Below, one piece after another: positions 53,414-64,000 of a DNA stretch of 64,000 nt. Below the pieces are notes generated by a model. That model made no database searches. It worked only from the letters and a program-made list of their open reading frames with translations, and was not told the origin of the DNA. The translations under genes were made by a program, and so were the position numbers. Position 1 is the first letter of the stretch; each line of letters opens with the position of its first letter. The stretch lies in contig JAUJYZ010000691.1 of the NCBI GenBank assembly GCA_033675265.1, positions 1-64,000 on the forward strand, given 5' to 3'. The stretch is from Actinostola sp. cb2023. Its lineage: Eukaryota > Cnidaria > Anthozoa > Actiniaria > Actinostolidae.

Positions 53414-55687
53414 GTATGTACAAAAAGTAGTGAAGTAGTGAATTATCCGCGATAAGGTTTAACAGTGCATCGTGCCTAGCTTAATTTTGTACACAACAAC
53501 TTTGCCGGAGGGATATTGATACGAAGATCCAGAACATGTATACATCCACCATATATATTCAACACAATCCATGATTATTACCTTCTAAGTAGAACCTCCT
53601 TTTTTCCGAGACCTTTACCCGGTCGAAAGATTTCGGTCTCCATTTTGATAATCCTAAAGACTAAAACTCCGAAAAAAACACTTAATCCTTGCATTACTTT
53701 TATCTCGGTAGAAATATTCTTACACAATAATACATCTAGAAACTAAAATAATATACATATAGACTGTACATGTAAATATGAAGAGAATATTGAGCATTTT
53801 ATAGTCGGCATCAAGAAGACCAGATATTGAAATTCGTTCAAGCGAGCCGTGACGTCACACTGATAGGTATGATCAAGAGAAAATGAGGTAAGAGAAGGAA
53901 TCCCTGGTACCCCATCATGTGCTCCGTTAATTCTATTTTTAGAATCCGATCTATTTTTAGCTTTAGTTACCATGCCCGCGCAACCAAAATACTCAACCTT
54001 ACCTTGGTGTTTCCTTTCAAAAACTTTTTTTTTGTCATTAAAAAGAAAAGCGAAAGACTACACAGCTTCTCCAAGATAACAAAGCAGTGGTCGTACGATT
54101 TCTACGATGTTTTAATACGTGCAAAGTCTGCAAACGACCTGAATAAAAATACACATCGCCAACTATTCCGGTCATCTTGAGCCCGCGACGAACAGCGGTC
54201 TTCCCCAATCGAATAATGACAATCGCGAACAAAAATACAAGGCTTGACTGGGAAGCGAGCAAATTAAGGGAAATAAAAGTGTACGTTCTGAAGAAAATTA
54301 ATTTACCAAGATGGAATAGCATTCTACTACTCCTTATACTTTCCTCTAGCTAATAAAAATTACGAAAATATAATTTCCTACCATTCCTTTTATTAAAGTC
54401 GATCGACGTGTATATCGTCCATACTGCCTCTGTAAATTTGGATAAAAACATGCGAAAGTGCGAAGTTCCAAGTCTAATTGTGGAAATATAGATGACTATG
54501 TCCAATTTGCTGAAATCGGTATATAAAGTAGTCATACCTGTAAGGCTATTCACGAAAGTATGTTTAGATTGTATATAATTACACCATTCCCTATTGACTT
54601 TGAAAATGCTCCATTATCACCAAATTAGAACACCAAATGTCCGCTTCCGGTGGGCAAAATATAGTGAAGTTTGAAGTCGAAACTTTACCGAAAATCGTCA
54701 TGTTTGGTACCCAAATAAAGCTCAGTTATCCAGCTTTCATTTGCCGTAAAGATCCATGGGATAGCTGTTAAAGCACAGGGATACCGTCGCAAGTAAGTTA
54801 GATTTATCCAAGTCCGGGCCTGAGGGCGCTTGGGCTACCTGTGCTATTGATCAAAATCGTCGAACCGAGTTAGTATTTTCGCTTCTAAAATGTTTCTTCG
54901 ATAATATTGGGCTCTAAATATACCTAACACATACAGTTGGTAGTTGTTTGAATGTCCAACGGTGTTTAATTAACTAAAAGAGCCTTATTTAACCTGTTTT
55001 GGAGCGAATTTTTACTGATACGAGTGATCAATCGAAGTCTATGTTCCGAAGGAAAGCCGCTGAGTGAATTTCGGCTCAGGATGACCGGAATAGTTGGCGA
55101 TGAAACTGAGCGAAACAAACATCGTCAACTCTCGGCTGAGAAATGCCACAATTTAATTCTCTAAGACTCATTGAAGGATTTTACGAATACTCAGGCGAAT
55201 TGATCAAATTAAAATTAAGGTGCTACAAATATAAACTACACAACGGTCAAAGTCAAAGCAATCACGAAAACAAACTATATTGTTAATGTGGTCTTACCGA
55301 CACTTGTATTCAACAATTACGAAGTCCAAGCGTTATTCTCAGGTTGGAAAACACGAAAGAAACTTTACAAAAGCCAACATCACCAAAACCTTGAAGCACC
55401 AGCCATATTGTGGTCATGAAAATTTAATTCAAGAACAAGCATCTCCATCTGCAGTCCTACAAGACGGCTACAACAAAACGATTCCTTGCACTTATCGGTT
55501 TTCTCTGTCGAAGCACATCTATTTAGAATCGTCTCAAGTGTCCCAAATTCACAATAATTTCAGTCAAATCCAAAAAGGATAATTTGGTAAAATCCTTTAT
55601 TGAATTTTCGAAGTAAAAATTTGTAAAATGTTCGAGAAAGTTGAGAAGATTTTCTTCGCTCACTTCGCTCAATTTTGAATTGTCATA

Positions 55688-56155
55688 TCAAAGCCGTGCG
55701 TAACTGGTCAAGGTATTCACGGGAGCTGTTGCTTGAACGTTGAGCGGATTCTTTACAGTAGAGCCGGCGGCATACGATAGATGTTTTGGCTTCAATGAAC
55801 TGGACACACCAGAGCAGCTTGGAGTTTCACCGTCAAATTGCCTTGATTTCTTAGGTAAAGGGGAGTCTATCTCACTTGCTTGAATAAAGATTTTCTTGAA
55901 GTCTCGATCTTTGACGACTTTGGCGGTGCGGAGCATTTCAGAAAAGGCAAATTTGTTGTCAGTCAGATTCACCATGTCACCATCCTCGTCTTGATAACGA
56001 AGTCGTATATTCGACGAATGCAAATGTGAAAGTAGAGTACAATTCTTTTATACATGGAAAATCAGAGTATTAAAGGAAATACTGCTAGCATCTTCAAGTA
56101 GAAAAGTTGTGAAGCGATTGAGGCCATACTCAATTTTAACGGAAATACGCGCCAT
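55688..56155 (-). pseudogene. PB1-domain protein fragment with an in-frame stop
   Basis: From an ATG at 56155 the frame reads MARISVKIEYGLNRFTTFLL, as in the first strand of a PB1 domain, then meets a TAA at 56048-56050. In the same frame it continues to the diagnostic acidic motif IRLRYQDEDGDMVNLTD and a last strand FKKIFIQASE. A Ser/Pro/Lys-rich linker follows (KKSRQFDGETPSCSG) and the stop is at 55688. PB1 domains mediate head-to-tail protein binding through a basic face and this acidic motif. With the single stop read through it would be 155 residues. It lies just inside the right end of a 3.3 kb TIR element, so it is either a captured host exon or an element gene. Confidence 0.7.
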
Positions 56156-56418
56156 TTTCGTTGAAGTTGGATCTAAACGGTCGTTTCATCAGACACCGGT
56201 ATTTAACCCCGCCTCTCAAACTAAACTTATACCTGATTGGTTCAGTGGAAATGAAACATGTCAAAAATGTGTCAAATATTCATCAAAAATGTTTTCAATT
56301 AAGTGACTACGGTACCGCGCGTCGCACAGTAACACACTAGACTACTGTGCTTACCGATGGAAGTTTCGATACAAATCCTTTTGACTCTTTCGCGAACCTA
56401 ATTATCATTCTAGTTATA

Positions 56419-56610
56419 GGCCCTTTTAATAAATCCCACAATACATGATTTTTTCCGCGCTGACGTCAAACTTATTCTTTTGAATTGTATTCAAAATATA
56501 CAAAGACTGAAAACAATGAAGGAAAATGAATGGAATTCAAAAGAATAAATTTGACGTCAAGAGCGAAAAATCATGCATTGTGGGATTGATTAAAAGGGTC
56601 TATACAGAAT
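56419..56610. mobile_element. Small fold-back MITE
   Basis: Left arm CCCTTTTAATAAATCCCACA and onward pairs with the inverted right arm over about 75 bases, with a short central spacer. Confidence 0.8.
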
Positions 56611-56935
56611 TGAAAGACAAGTGTTTGACATTTCGTCATGGGAATTTTGGAACAATAATCACAGTGATTGCGTCCTTTTATGTGCGAAAACCTTGTCAAT
56701 CATTTAATACGGCCCTCGGGATGTATATGGTTTATTGCCTCCGTTCTTGGTAATTAACTCTTACTTAAAATCGACCATTGAATAATTCCCATACATTCTC
56801 TTATACAAACGTTGAGTTTGGGCTACCTGTGGAAAAATCAAACATCAGGCAGCCACTTGAAAAAATAGATTTCTCTGAAACTTTGCATACAAGTAAGTAT
56901 TCCTGTCCTGATTACACAACATTATACGTTACTCA

Positions 56936-57081
56936 ACACAGGGAACCCAACATAATATGTATTATATACTATGAGCGCGCGCGCGCTCTACCACAGGAAA
57001 CCCATCAAAAAAGGCGGCAAATATCATTTTATTGAATTATTTAGTAGCCTCAAAAGCAATGGTTGGGCTGCCTGTGTATAT
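56936..57081 (+). mobile_element. CACAGG-ended MITE, copy B
   Basis: Begins CACAGGGAACCCAACATAAT and ends GTTGGGCTGCCTGTG. It shares the CGCGCGCG tract, the internal CACAGGAAACCCATCAAAAA and the AGCCTCAAAAGCAATG phrase with copy A (8904). Confidence 0.75.
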
Positions 57082-57313
57082 TTTGGCTTCTATAACTCTG
57101 ATGGTAACGCTAAGATTCTAAAGCTGCCAATCACATTTACATACTTCATCCAACTGCTATTGAAAAAAGCTTTCAAATTTGTTGGGACTAAAATAACGAT
57201 CTTCTGTCATCCACTGCAACACATCGTAGTGAAACAAATCCTTCAAAATAGCAAAAACCACGGAAAGTAAAGTGAACTTCTGATGTCTTCTAAAAAAAAC
57301 AATTCGCTACTTT

Positions 57314-57455
57314 CTCATAGCACGTAATGGCCTTGGGGGTAATACAAAAGAAAATGAGTAAAATGGGAGCTTTCTGTCAACCATGTAATTATGCAACACC
57401 ATTTTCTTTTGTATTACCCCCCAAGGTGCAAAGCATTATGTGTCATGAGAACGTA
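57314..57455. repeat. Hairpin repeat GGGGGTAATACAAAAGAAAA
   Basis: Inverted arms of about 40-50 bases around a spacer of about 40. Confidence 0.75.
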
Positions 57456-58429
57456 GAAAATCAATTATAACTGAATTTAACAGCTACAATTTAAGTTAGC
57501 CATTAATATCTGAAATAAATACTATACGAAGCCGATTAATTTCCTTAATTAATTAATTAGAACATTTAGCACGATTTCAAAAATTGCTCAATGTTTTGAT
57601 GGTCAAACTTCGCAAGTCTTGAAAATGTATCCATAGACTATTATACTAGCCTGCGTTACATCCGGACTTTTCTCTCGTATAATAAACAATCCATCTCTTC
57701 ACTGGTTTCTATGGCATGCAACCTGTTTTACATGATATCTTAGTTATCGTTATTCAAAACAAACATGAATTTTTGAAATTTTAAATTTCCGCCATTTTGT
57801 GAATTTTGTGCTATTTTCAGTAACAAAATGGCGGATTTTCAATTTTCAAAAAATCATATCTCTGGATTGAAATTAGTGTAGATTGAATAACGATAACTAA
57901 GGTAGTTCAGTTTGTTCAGTTTGATTGCTGTGATCCAATTATTGTTTTCGCAAATTACAAAATTTGTTGGCATGTTCATGACGTCATTTTCCCACCAAAA
58001 ATGTAATAAAAATATAACAAACGCACGATTTGTTGTCGCGCGGGCTGGAAATCCCGTCGGCCTTAATTGAAACATTACTAAGATGATCCAATAGCTTCTG
58101 TGGAAATGTAGGGTGAATTAATCTAAGCTTTCGCCGACAGTAAAATTATAAGTTTTGGGGCAATCAAGCATGGAACAACGTCACAACGACCCCGTGTTTT
58201 ATTGGCCATAAAGATCCTCGCCTACGGCTCGGATCTTTATATGCCGATAAAACACGGTCTCTCGTTCTATGAACTTCACTTATATACAGTAGTTCTTGTA
58301 CCTAGAAAGCCCAAATACACGCAGTTATGCATCTATAATAATAAACACCATATGATGATGTCGGCATTTCAATTTCAGTTTCCTCCTGATGCACGCGTAC
58401 AGAGAGAGTTCTGTGATCCAAACAGGTTA
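57456..58429. other. Non-coding stretch
   Basis: Includes the repeat shared with 30.6 kb (57730-57900, two inverted CCGCCATTTTG words). A short palindrome ATAAAGATCC-CGAGC flanks 58205-58245. No gene is supported. Confidence 0.4.
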
Positions 58430-59490
58430 CACCATCATGATTACTACGGTGAGCATATAACACCATAAAGCACATAAAGAGTGCATGTATACAACAGATT
58501 GCACCATCGTGATTGCTACGGTACGGTGAGCAAATAACACCATAAAACACATAAAGAGTGCATGTACAACATGTTACACCATCATGATTACTACGGTGAG
58601 CATATAACACCATAAAGCACATAAAGAGTGCATGTATACAACAGATTGCACCATCGTGATTGCTACGGTACGGTGAGCAAATAACACCATAAAACACATA
58701 AAGAGTGCATGTACAACATGTTACACCATCATGATTACTACGGTGAGCATATAACACCATAAAGCACATAAAAAGTGCATGTATACAACAGATTGCACCA
58801 TCGTGATTACTACGGTGAGCAAATAACACCATAAAACACATAAAGAGTGCATGTACAACATGTTACACCATCATGATTACTACGGTGAGCATATAACGCC
58901 ATAAAGCACATAAAGAGTGCATGTATACAACAGATTGCACCATCGTGATTGCTACGGTAAGCATATAACACCATAAAACACATAAAGAGTGCATGTATAC
59001 AACAGATTGCACCATCGTGATTGCTATGGTACGGTGAGCAAATAACACCATAAAACACATAAAGAGTGCATGTATACAAAAGATTGCGCCATCATGATTG
59101 CTACGGTGAGCATATAATACCATAAAACACATAACACGTACAACAGGTTACGCCATCATGATTACTACGATGACCATATAACACCATAAAATACCTAAAG
59201 AGTGCATGTACAACAGGTTACGCCATCATGATTACTACGATGACCATATAACACCATAAAATACCTAAAGAGTGCATGTACAACAGGTTACGCCATCATG
59301 ATTACTACGATGACCATGTAACACCATAAAATACCTAAAGAGTGCATGTACAACAGGTTACGCCATCATGATTACTACGATGACCATATAACACCATAAA
59401 ATACCTAAAGAGTGCATGTACAACAGATTGCACCATCGTGATTGCTACGGTAAGCATATAACACCATGAAACTGACACATAAAGAGTGCA
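58430..59490. repeat. ~70 bp satellite with higher-order structure, about 15 copies
   Basis: Units share CACCATCRTGATTRCTACGG, GCATATAACACCATAAA and CACATAAAGAGTGCATGTA. In the first half, two unit types alternate (ending ATACAACAGATTG or ACAACATGTTA), giving a dimer period. From about 59145 to 59420 a third type (GTACAACAGGTTACGCC, CTACGATGACCATATA) repeats four times almost identically. The reading frames on the minus strand are by-products. Confidence 0.9.
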
Positions 59491-62146
59491 TGTACAAAAC
59501 TGTGAGTGGTTCGCATCGTCAACAGACTAATGTAATGACTTGAGATGCGAGCATGAAATTGGTTTTTGTTCGCTTCCGCATTCATATATTTTTTTGTTTT
59601 GTTTTTCAGATTAAAAAGTACCGCATGTTTTCATTCTAGAGCACTGCAATACGTTAGACCTCCAACACCATTTTAGTGAGACTCTACACGTGTATTTGAT
59701 TTTATTGCAAGCATCACTGTACCAACATATCGACCATTACCCTGCCAAGGCAATGTATTAATACATTACACCTATTTATTAAATGACCGAGTATCTCGAA
59801 GCCTGGTATCTAGCAAATCAAGCAATTTGATTGGTTAGATTCTTTCTCGGGCCGGTCTAGATTCTCCCGTAATAACCGGTCCGCACATGCATCTTAAAAT
59901 CTGTAAACATTGTTTCTATCATATGGTTTCGAGCCGGTGCAATTTGGGAGAAATGTGAACTCGTGGGTTTTCAAAGAGCTCAAATTTCACTCCTAATAAT
60001 ATATATGAAAATCATTTAAGCAAAACATTAGGAGTATTTCACTGAAAAACACCAAAATTCTAAAGAAAACAAACCCAGCGCGCGCTTGATGGCGACGTGA
60101 TGATAGCGACAGTAGCGCGCGCACTGCTTCAACTGCTATTTTATTCAAAAACACAACAGAATCCTCAACTTTCTTGCCATTTTCTTCACCATTCTTGTTC
60201 TTTTTTATCAAAAATCCATAGTTCCTCGGTGTATCGCAATGTTTTCAACACCAAAGTTGAGGAAAAGTTTGATTTTAAGATTGTTTTAGTTATTCAGCAT
60301 CAAGCTAGAAATACCTCGCTTCCCACACTTTCTTGTCAAACCGGTTTTCAAACAAGTTATGTAGTAAAAATACTGGGAAGCCATTCTAGTGTAAGGCTTG
60401 CAAGATGCAAATAAAATGAACTGTTCGTTCTAGCCTTGCTTTATCCAAAATGTTTATAAATGTTTAAGATGGTAGTTTGTAGAAGATATTCAGTTCCTTA
60501 TGAAAACATGAGATCATCTGTGCAACCAAGCAAAAGACAATGCAAGCAGCAAAAACGCAATGATGGCGTTATTTGACTGCAATTATCACAGGCAGCCCAA
60601 TCATTGTTTAGTACTACTTAGTGCTAAGTAGACAATAATAATAAAGCATTTTATATTTGGTGCTATTTCGTACTATTTAGTTAGGAAACGTCGGCCTCGC
60701 TTTACAAAGACCATGAACGAAATGTGTTTGGCCTTGATTCACGATGAACACAGAACAGCTGCTTCAAAAACACGGTTCAAAGACGAAATATCGTCTAAAC
60801 CATTCTTTCAAACACATTTGAATCTCTTTGGATATACTTGTTGGCTCGTATTTATTATCATCCCGAGTGTTTTAGCAGTTTTTTTAACATCGGAAAAGAT
60901 TTGCCTACAAATTGGAACATTTGGTCTTTTCGGCCCTAGCCCCTGCGAATCCCTTCGAATTCTTATTCTTCTTTTTTTCCTGTCAGTTTCTGATTGTTTT
61001 TCACTTCGGTATATTAATATTATATATATAATATGCAATATGTACTTCAGTTTAATTTATATTTTCGCTTGACCCCCTCCCCTCCCCCTCCACGAAATCC
61101 CCAAATCAGTCATAGATTATTGCTTTTATAATTTCATGCCGTGATTAGATCTGATTAATACATCGACATATATAACACTTACTTGATACATTAATTGTGC
61201 ATGGAAAAAGGGTTCACTACTGCTTTGCATTGAGTATTTCCACCCGCAATCAGTTCCCTCAGATTCATCAGTTTTGTTTGTGCAACGGCGAAGGCACAAG
61301 CTGTTATCAATAGTCATACTAACAACACCAGAGAAGCCTGACACATCATATTTTTGAATGCCCAGCAGTTTACATCGAGTCAAAATAATACAATGATCAA
61401 TAGATATAAATACTAGGAAGAGCTTCGAGGCTGTTGTGTATATACTCTGTATGGGACTCTATAAAAACTGGCCGAAATATACGGTGCGAAAATTTTACGA
61501 ACTAACATGTATTTGGTATCAAAATGTCCATAAAAGCGCGGGCTATGCTAATCCGTAGTTAATTTCGTGACTAGGCCTGTGTAGTTTCAATAAAAGCTAT
61601 TTATGTGGGCTGACAGGCCAGTTTGAGGTCATGTCACGCCAATTCTCTTGTAAGGTAGACCCATTCAACTAAAAAAATACGGTACTTTTTTGCATCGAAT
61701 TTCAATTATAACCAAATAATATGGTCCACGAAAGATCAAAAAAACTAAATCCGTCGTTAACTTTTTAGCTATATGCATTTTTACGAGGAAAATTGCAAAA
61801 AACCTTGAATTTGAGTCCATGTTTGTATGTACTAGAATGTGGGGGCGTGCGAGAGAAATTCTAGCTGACTACTTGTGACAAATCTTTCCCGATGCAACAA
61901 CAACCTGTGAGTGAGAGTGAAACTGAGTCAGCACGGTGTACGCTTCAACGAGCGATTCAAACAAGATTGGTGAAGGTATAAAGCGTACATATATACGGTG
62001 GATTTCTTTTTTCGCCAACGACTGCAATTTAAAATGTGTGTTATTTCTACCTAGCGATGTTTACATTCCATCCTTGAATTTTCTCGTCTCTTGTCTTGAT
62101 TCATTGAAAACTTGTCGCTTGATTGTTGTCGTTTCTCAAAACCAGT
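59491..62146. other. Long mostly featureless stretch
   Basis: A solo CACAGGCAGCCCAAT terminus lies at about 60587. A 119-codon frame at 60713-61072 has hydrophobic runs but no recognisable motif. No gene is supported. Confidence 0.4.
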
Positions 62147-62345
62147 CACAGGCAGCCCAACCACAGGAAGCCCAACCATTCCTTTTGAGGCTACTAAATA
62201 ATTCAATAAAAATGTTATTTGCGTCTTTTTTTTGATGGGTTTAATAATAATAATAATTATTATTCCTGTGGTAGAGCGCGCGCGCGCAATACGTAAGGTT
62301 GGGTTCCCTGTGCATAAACATGTATTATGTTGGGATCCCTGTGTA
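62147..62345 (-). mobile_element. CACAGG-ended MITE, copy C, inverted
   Basis: The reverse complement of copies A and B: CACAGGCAGCCCAACCACAGG at the left, the CCTTTTGAGGCTACTAAAT phrase, a GCGCGCGCGC tract, and two rightward ends, TTGGGTTCCCTGTG and TTGGGATCCCTGTG. The doubled ends suggest one copy inserted into another or slippage. Confidence 0.75.
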
Positions 62346-64000
62346 CGCCCTGCGGGACGCGCCCGCAGCAATGTGTATATTTACACAAGGTGTGAAACTG
62401 ATGGCGTATGATGGCCTGATGTGCGCCGCACGCAGCTGGTGCAAATTTTCCGTGAAACATTCGGATTTTACTTTCCGAAGCCGCCGTACGCTACAGGCCC
62501 GTGGGGGGTACCCAGGGTAAAGTAGCTGAAGTTTTTCAAAATGGTGGGACATCTGAAGAGAAGTTCGTGAAACAAAGACTAATTTTTTCGGTGTAAGCGT
62601 TTGGATTCTATTCCTTATTCATGGTAAGTTTAGAAGTTCACAATTCTTGTCAACTTTAAGTAACTTTTGAAGGAATTGGACGATTTTAAAGTAGTCCTTT
62701 TATATTTTGAATGGTGGAGAATTGCATGTTGTGCTCGACACACGATAGTTTTGTTGAAAAGTAAAGCTCAACTAAAAGTATTTTTGTCAAGGTAATAACG
62801 TAGCATTTTCTCTAAATGTTCTCTAATAAAAGGACTTGCCTATACTTGGGCAGAAGGGCTGCTTAATAATCCTCAGCAAATTATTTTTGATGAGTTATAA
62901 CTGAGCTATTTGACTTGTGTAGTTGTCAATGTCAGTGATCAAAATGCACTTTCAACCGACTGATGGTACTTCACCTCTATTTTCAAAAACATTTTTACTG
63001 TCTTATCTAGAAAATGTTTGACGTATGTTTTTCTTTCTTTCCTACAGTTGTTCTAAAACATGTCTAAAGCACTGAAAAAATAGACCTATATTTTTGATGA
63101 GTTATAATAAAGGAAACGCCAATGACATCTATCTACATCGAAGGAGACATGAATGGAGATGGACATCATGGAGATGGACTCATGAAGTCATATGAACTAA
63201 AAATTAACAGTTCTTCATATTATTGTCATTGAAATAACACAACTCATTTAGCAAATGACTGAGAGAAACAAAGAGTAATTAACTTAAATACGGTTTTGGT
63301 AAGAATGTAAGTATCGCTTTATAAGTTCATACATATTGACTGGGAGCAGTGAGCTGGTACTCAAAGTCAACTTATGTGGAACGTTTGAATTGTCATGATG
63401 ATCTTACTGTAATCGGGTAGAGAAATGACAATTATTTCAGCACAATTTTGACAAGAAATGATAAAATTATCGCTTAGTAAGCAAAAACAAAACTATAAAA
63501 CTGTATTTAGAGTGAAATCTGGATATCAATTAGGAAGGACTGTATGAAATTAGCATGTCCCCCGTCACATATTTAGAGCTGTACACGGCTCTCACTGAAT
63601 TCGTCTTTATAATAGAGTCGAATAAAAACGTGATTTTACTAAGTCATATTAGTGTTAGAAAAGATGTTTGTAGATTACGGAAGTTTTCAATGTTAGGTTC
63701 CCCTTTTTTCGATTTTCTACATACTATATGTTTTGTTATCAAATCCAGATAGAAAACGAAACTATAAGAAATATATACAGTCCATTAATTTATTAACAAT
63801 TTGGCATCTGTTTAAAATCGGACTTATACTGTAATTATATAACAAAATATAGATCTGTCGACAGACAAAAAATTCATCAAAACATCATTTATCTACATTT
63901 CGAATGGAGTACTTCATGATTTCAACAGATTTTTGGAGAGTTGACTCAGCATATAATAGTATGGCGGTAAAAAATATCTTGTTAATTTTACTGTTACCCT
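62346..64000. other. Non-coding end of the window
   Basis: AT-rich DNA with no supported gene, repeat pair or RNA gene. Confidence 0.45.

Larger units (their letters stand above)
53035..56329. mobile_element. 3.3 kb TIR element with PB1 pseudogene and opposing exon
   Basis: The ends CTGTGCGACGCGCGGTACC continue identically for at least 29 bases in inverted orientation, flanked by TTA on the left and TAA on the right. Inside, a plus-strand exon (53291) and a minus-strand PB1 frame (56155) both read inward from the ends. A further inverted pair (CGCCAACTATTCCGGTCATC) lies at about 54158 and 55073. No transposase is recognised. Confidence 0.75.

Noticed and set aside
58302..59132. Minus-strand Cys/His-rich repetitive frames (up to 179 codons)
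   Set aside because: By-products of the ~70 bp satellite; the Cys spacing repeats with the DNA unit and matches no zinc-finger pattern.
60713..61072. 119-codon frame with hydrophobic segments
   Set aside because: An overlapping antisense frame is also open, there is no recognised motif, and the tail is Ile/Tyr-rich from AT sequence.

Overview
This is eukaryotic DNA, most likely from a marine invertebrate, with an anthozoan cnidarian a better guess than a sponge. The evidence is indirect: spliced genes with GT-AG introns, an AT-rich background, many small inverted-repeat elements and simple repeats, and transposon proteins (tnp2, PIF/Harbinger, an XPG-bearing transposase) of kinds I associate with cnidarian and sponge genomes. 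No tRNA, rRNA or CRISPR was found. Almost all recognisable coding sequence belongs to mobile elements. A bHLH first exon at 44.5 kb and perhaps a terminal exon at 0.27-0.68 kb are the only candidate host exons.

Layout. (1) 1.3-7.2 kb: a decayed 5.9 kb transposon with ~165 bp inverted ends and one broken minus-strand gene. The gene has an N-terminal zinc-binding region, a transposase-like core, an XPG/FEN-type nuclease and a Cys-rich tail, and resembles an Academ element. (2) 7.4-9.2 kb: (TTA)n tracts and small elements. (3) 9.25-28.26 kb: nested structure. An outer fold-back element, flanked by GATGTATA, has long inverted arms that run into purine-rich (left) and pyrimidine-rich (right) minisatellite. 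A 13,436 bp transposon (10078-23513) sits in the left arm. The opposite arm preserves the empty target site, so the boundaries and the 2 bp TA duplication can be read directly. The insert carries an intact four-exon tnp2 transposase gene (minus), a protein kinase gene (minus) and a five-exon coiled-coil/basic gene (plus). The last two are transcribed divergently from one short intergenic region. (4) 28.3-34.5 kb: TTAA-flanked MITEs and a frameshifted PIF/Harbinger transposase. (5) 34.7-37.2 kb: a 63 bp satellite split by another element. (6) 37-44.2 kb: dense MITEs, one enclosing an acidic reading frame. (7) 44.5-45.7 kb: the bHLH exon followed by a ~70 bp minisatellite in its first intron. 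(8) 48.7-57.5 kb: large inverted repeats, including a 3.3 kb element with a PB1-domain pseudogene and an opposing first exon. (9) 58.4-59.5 kb: a ~70 bp satellite with higher-order structure. (10) 60-64 kb: mostly featureless, with one CACAGG-ended MITE.

The most interesting system is the 13.4 kb cargo transposon. Its transposase would act on the inverted ends and the nearby TTCCG-rich subterminal zones, while the kinase and the coiled-coil protein are carried as passengers or accessory functions. A second theme is a terminal motif, CACAGG followed by about three bases and CCC, shared by the XPG-bearing transposon and many small elements across the window.
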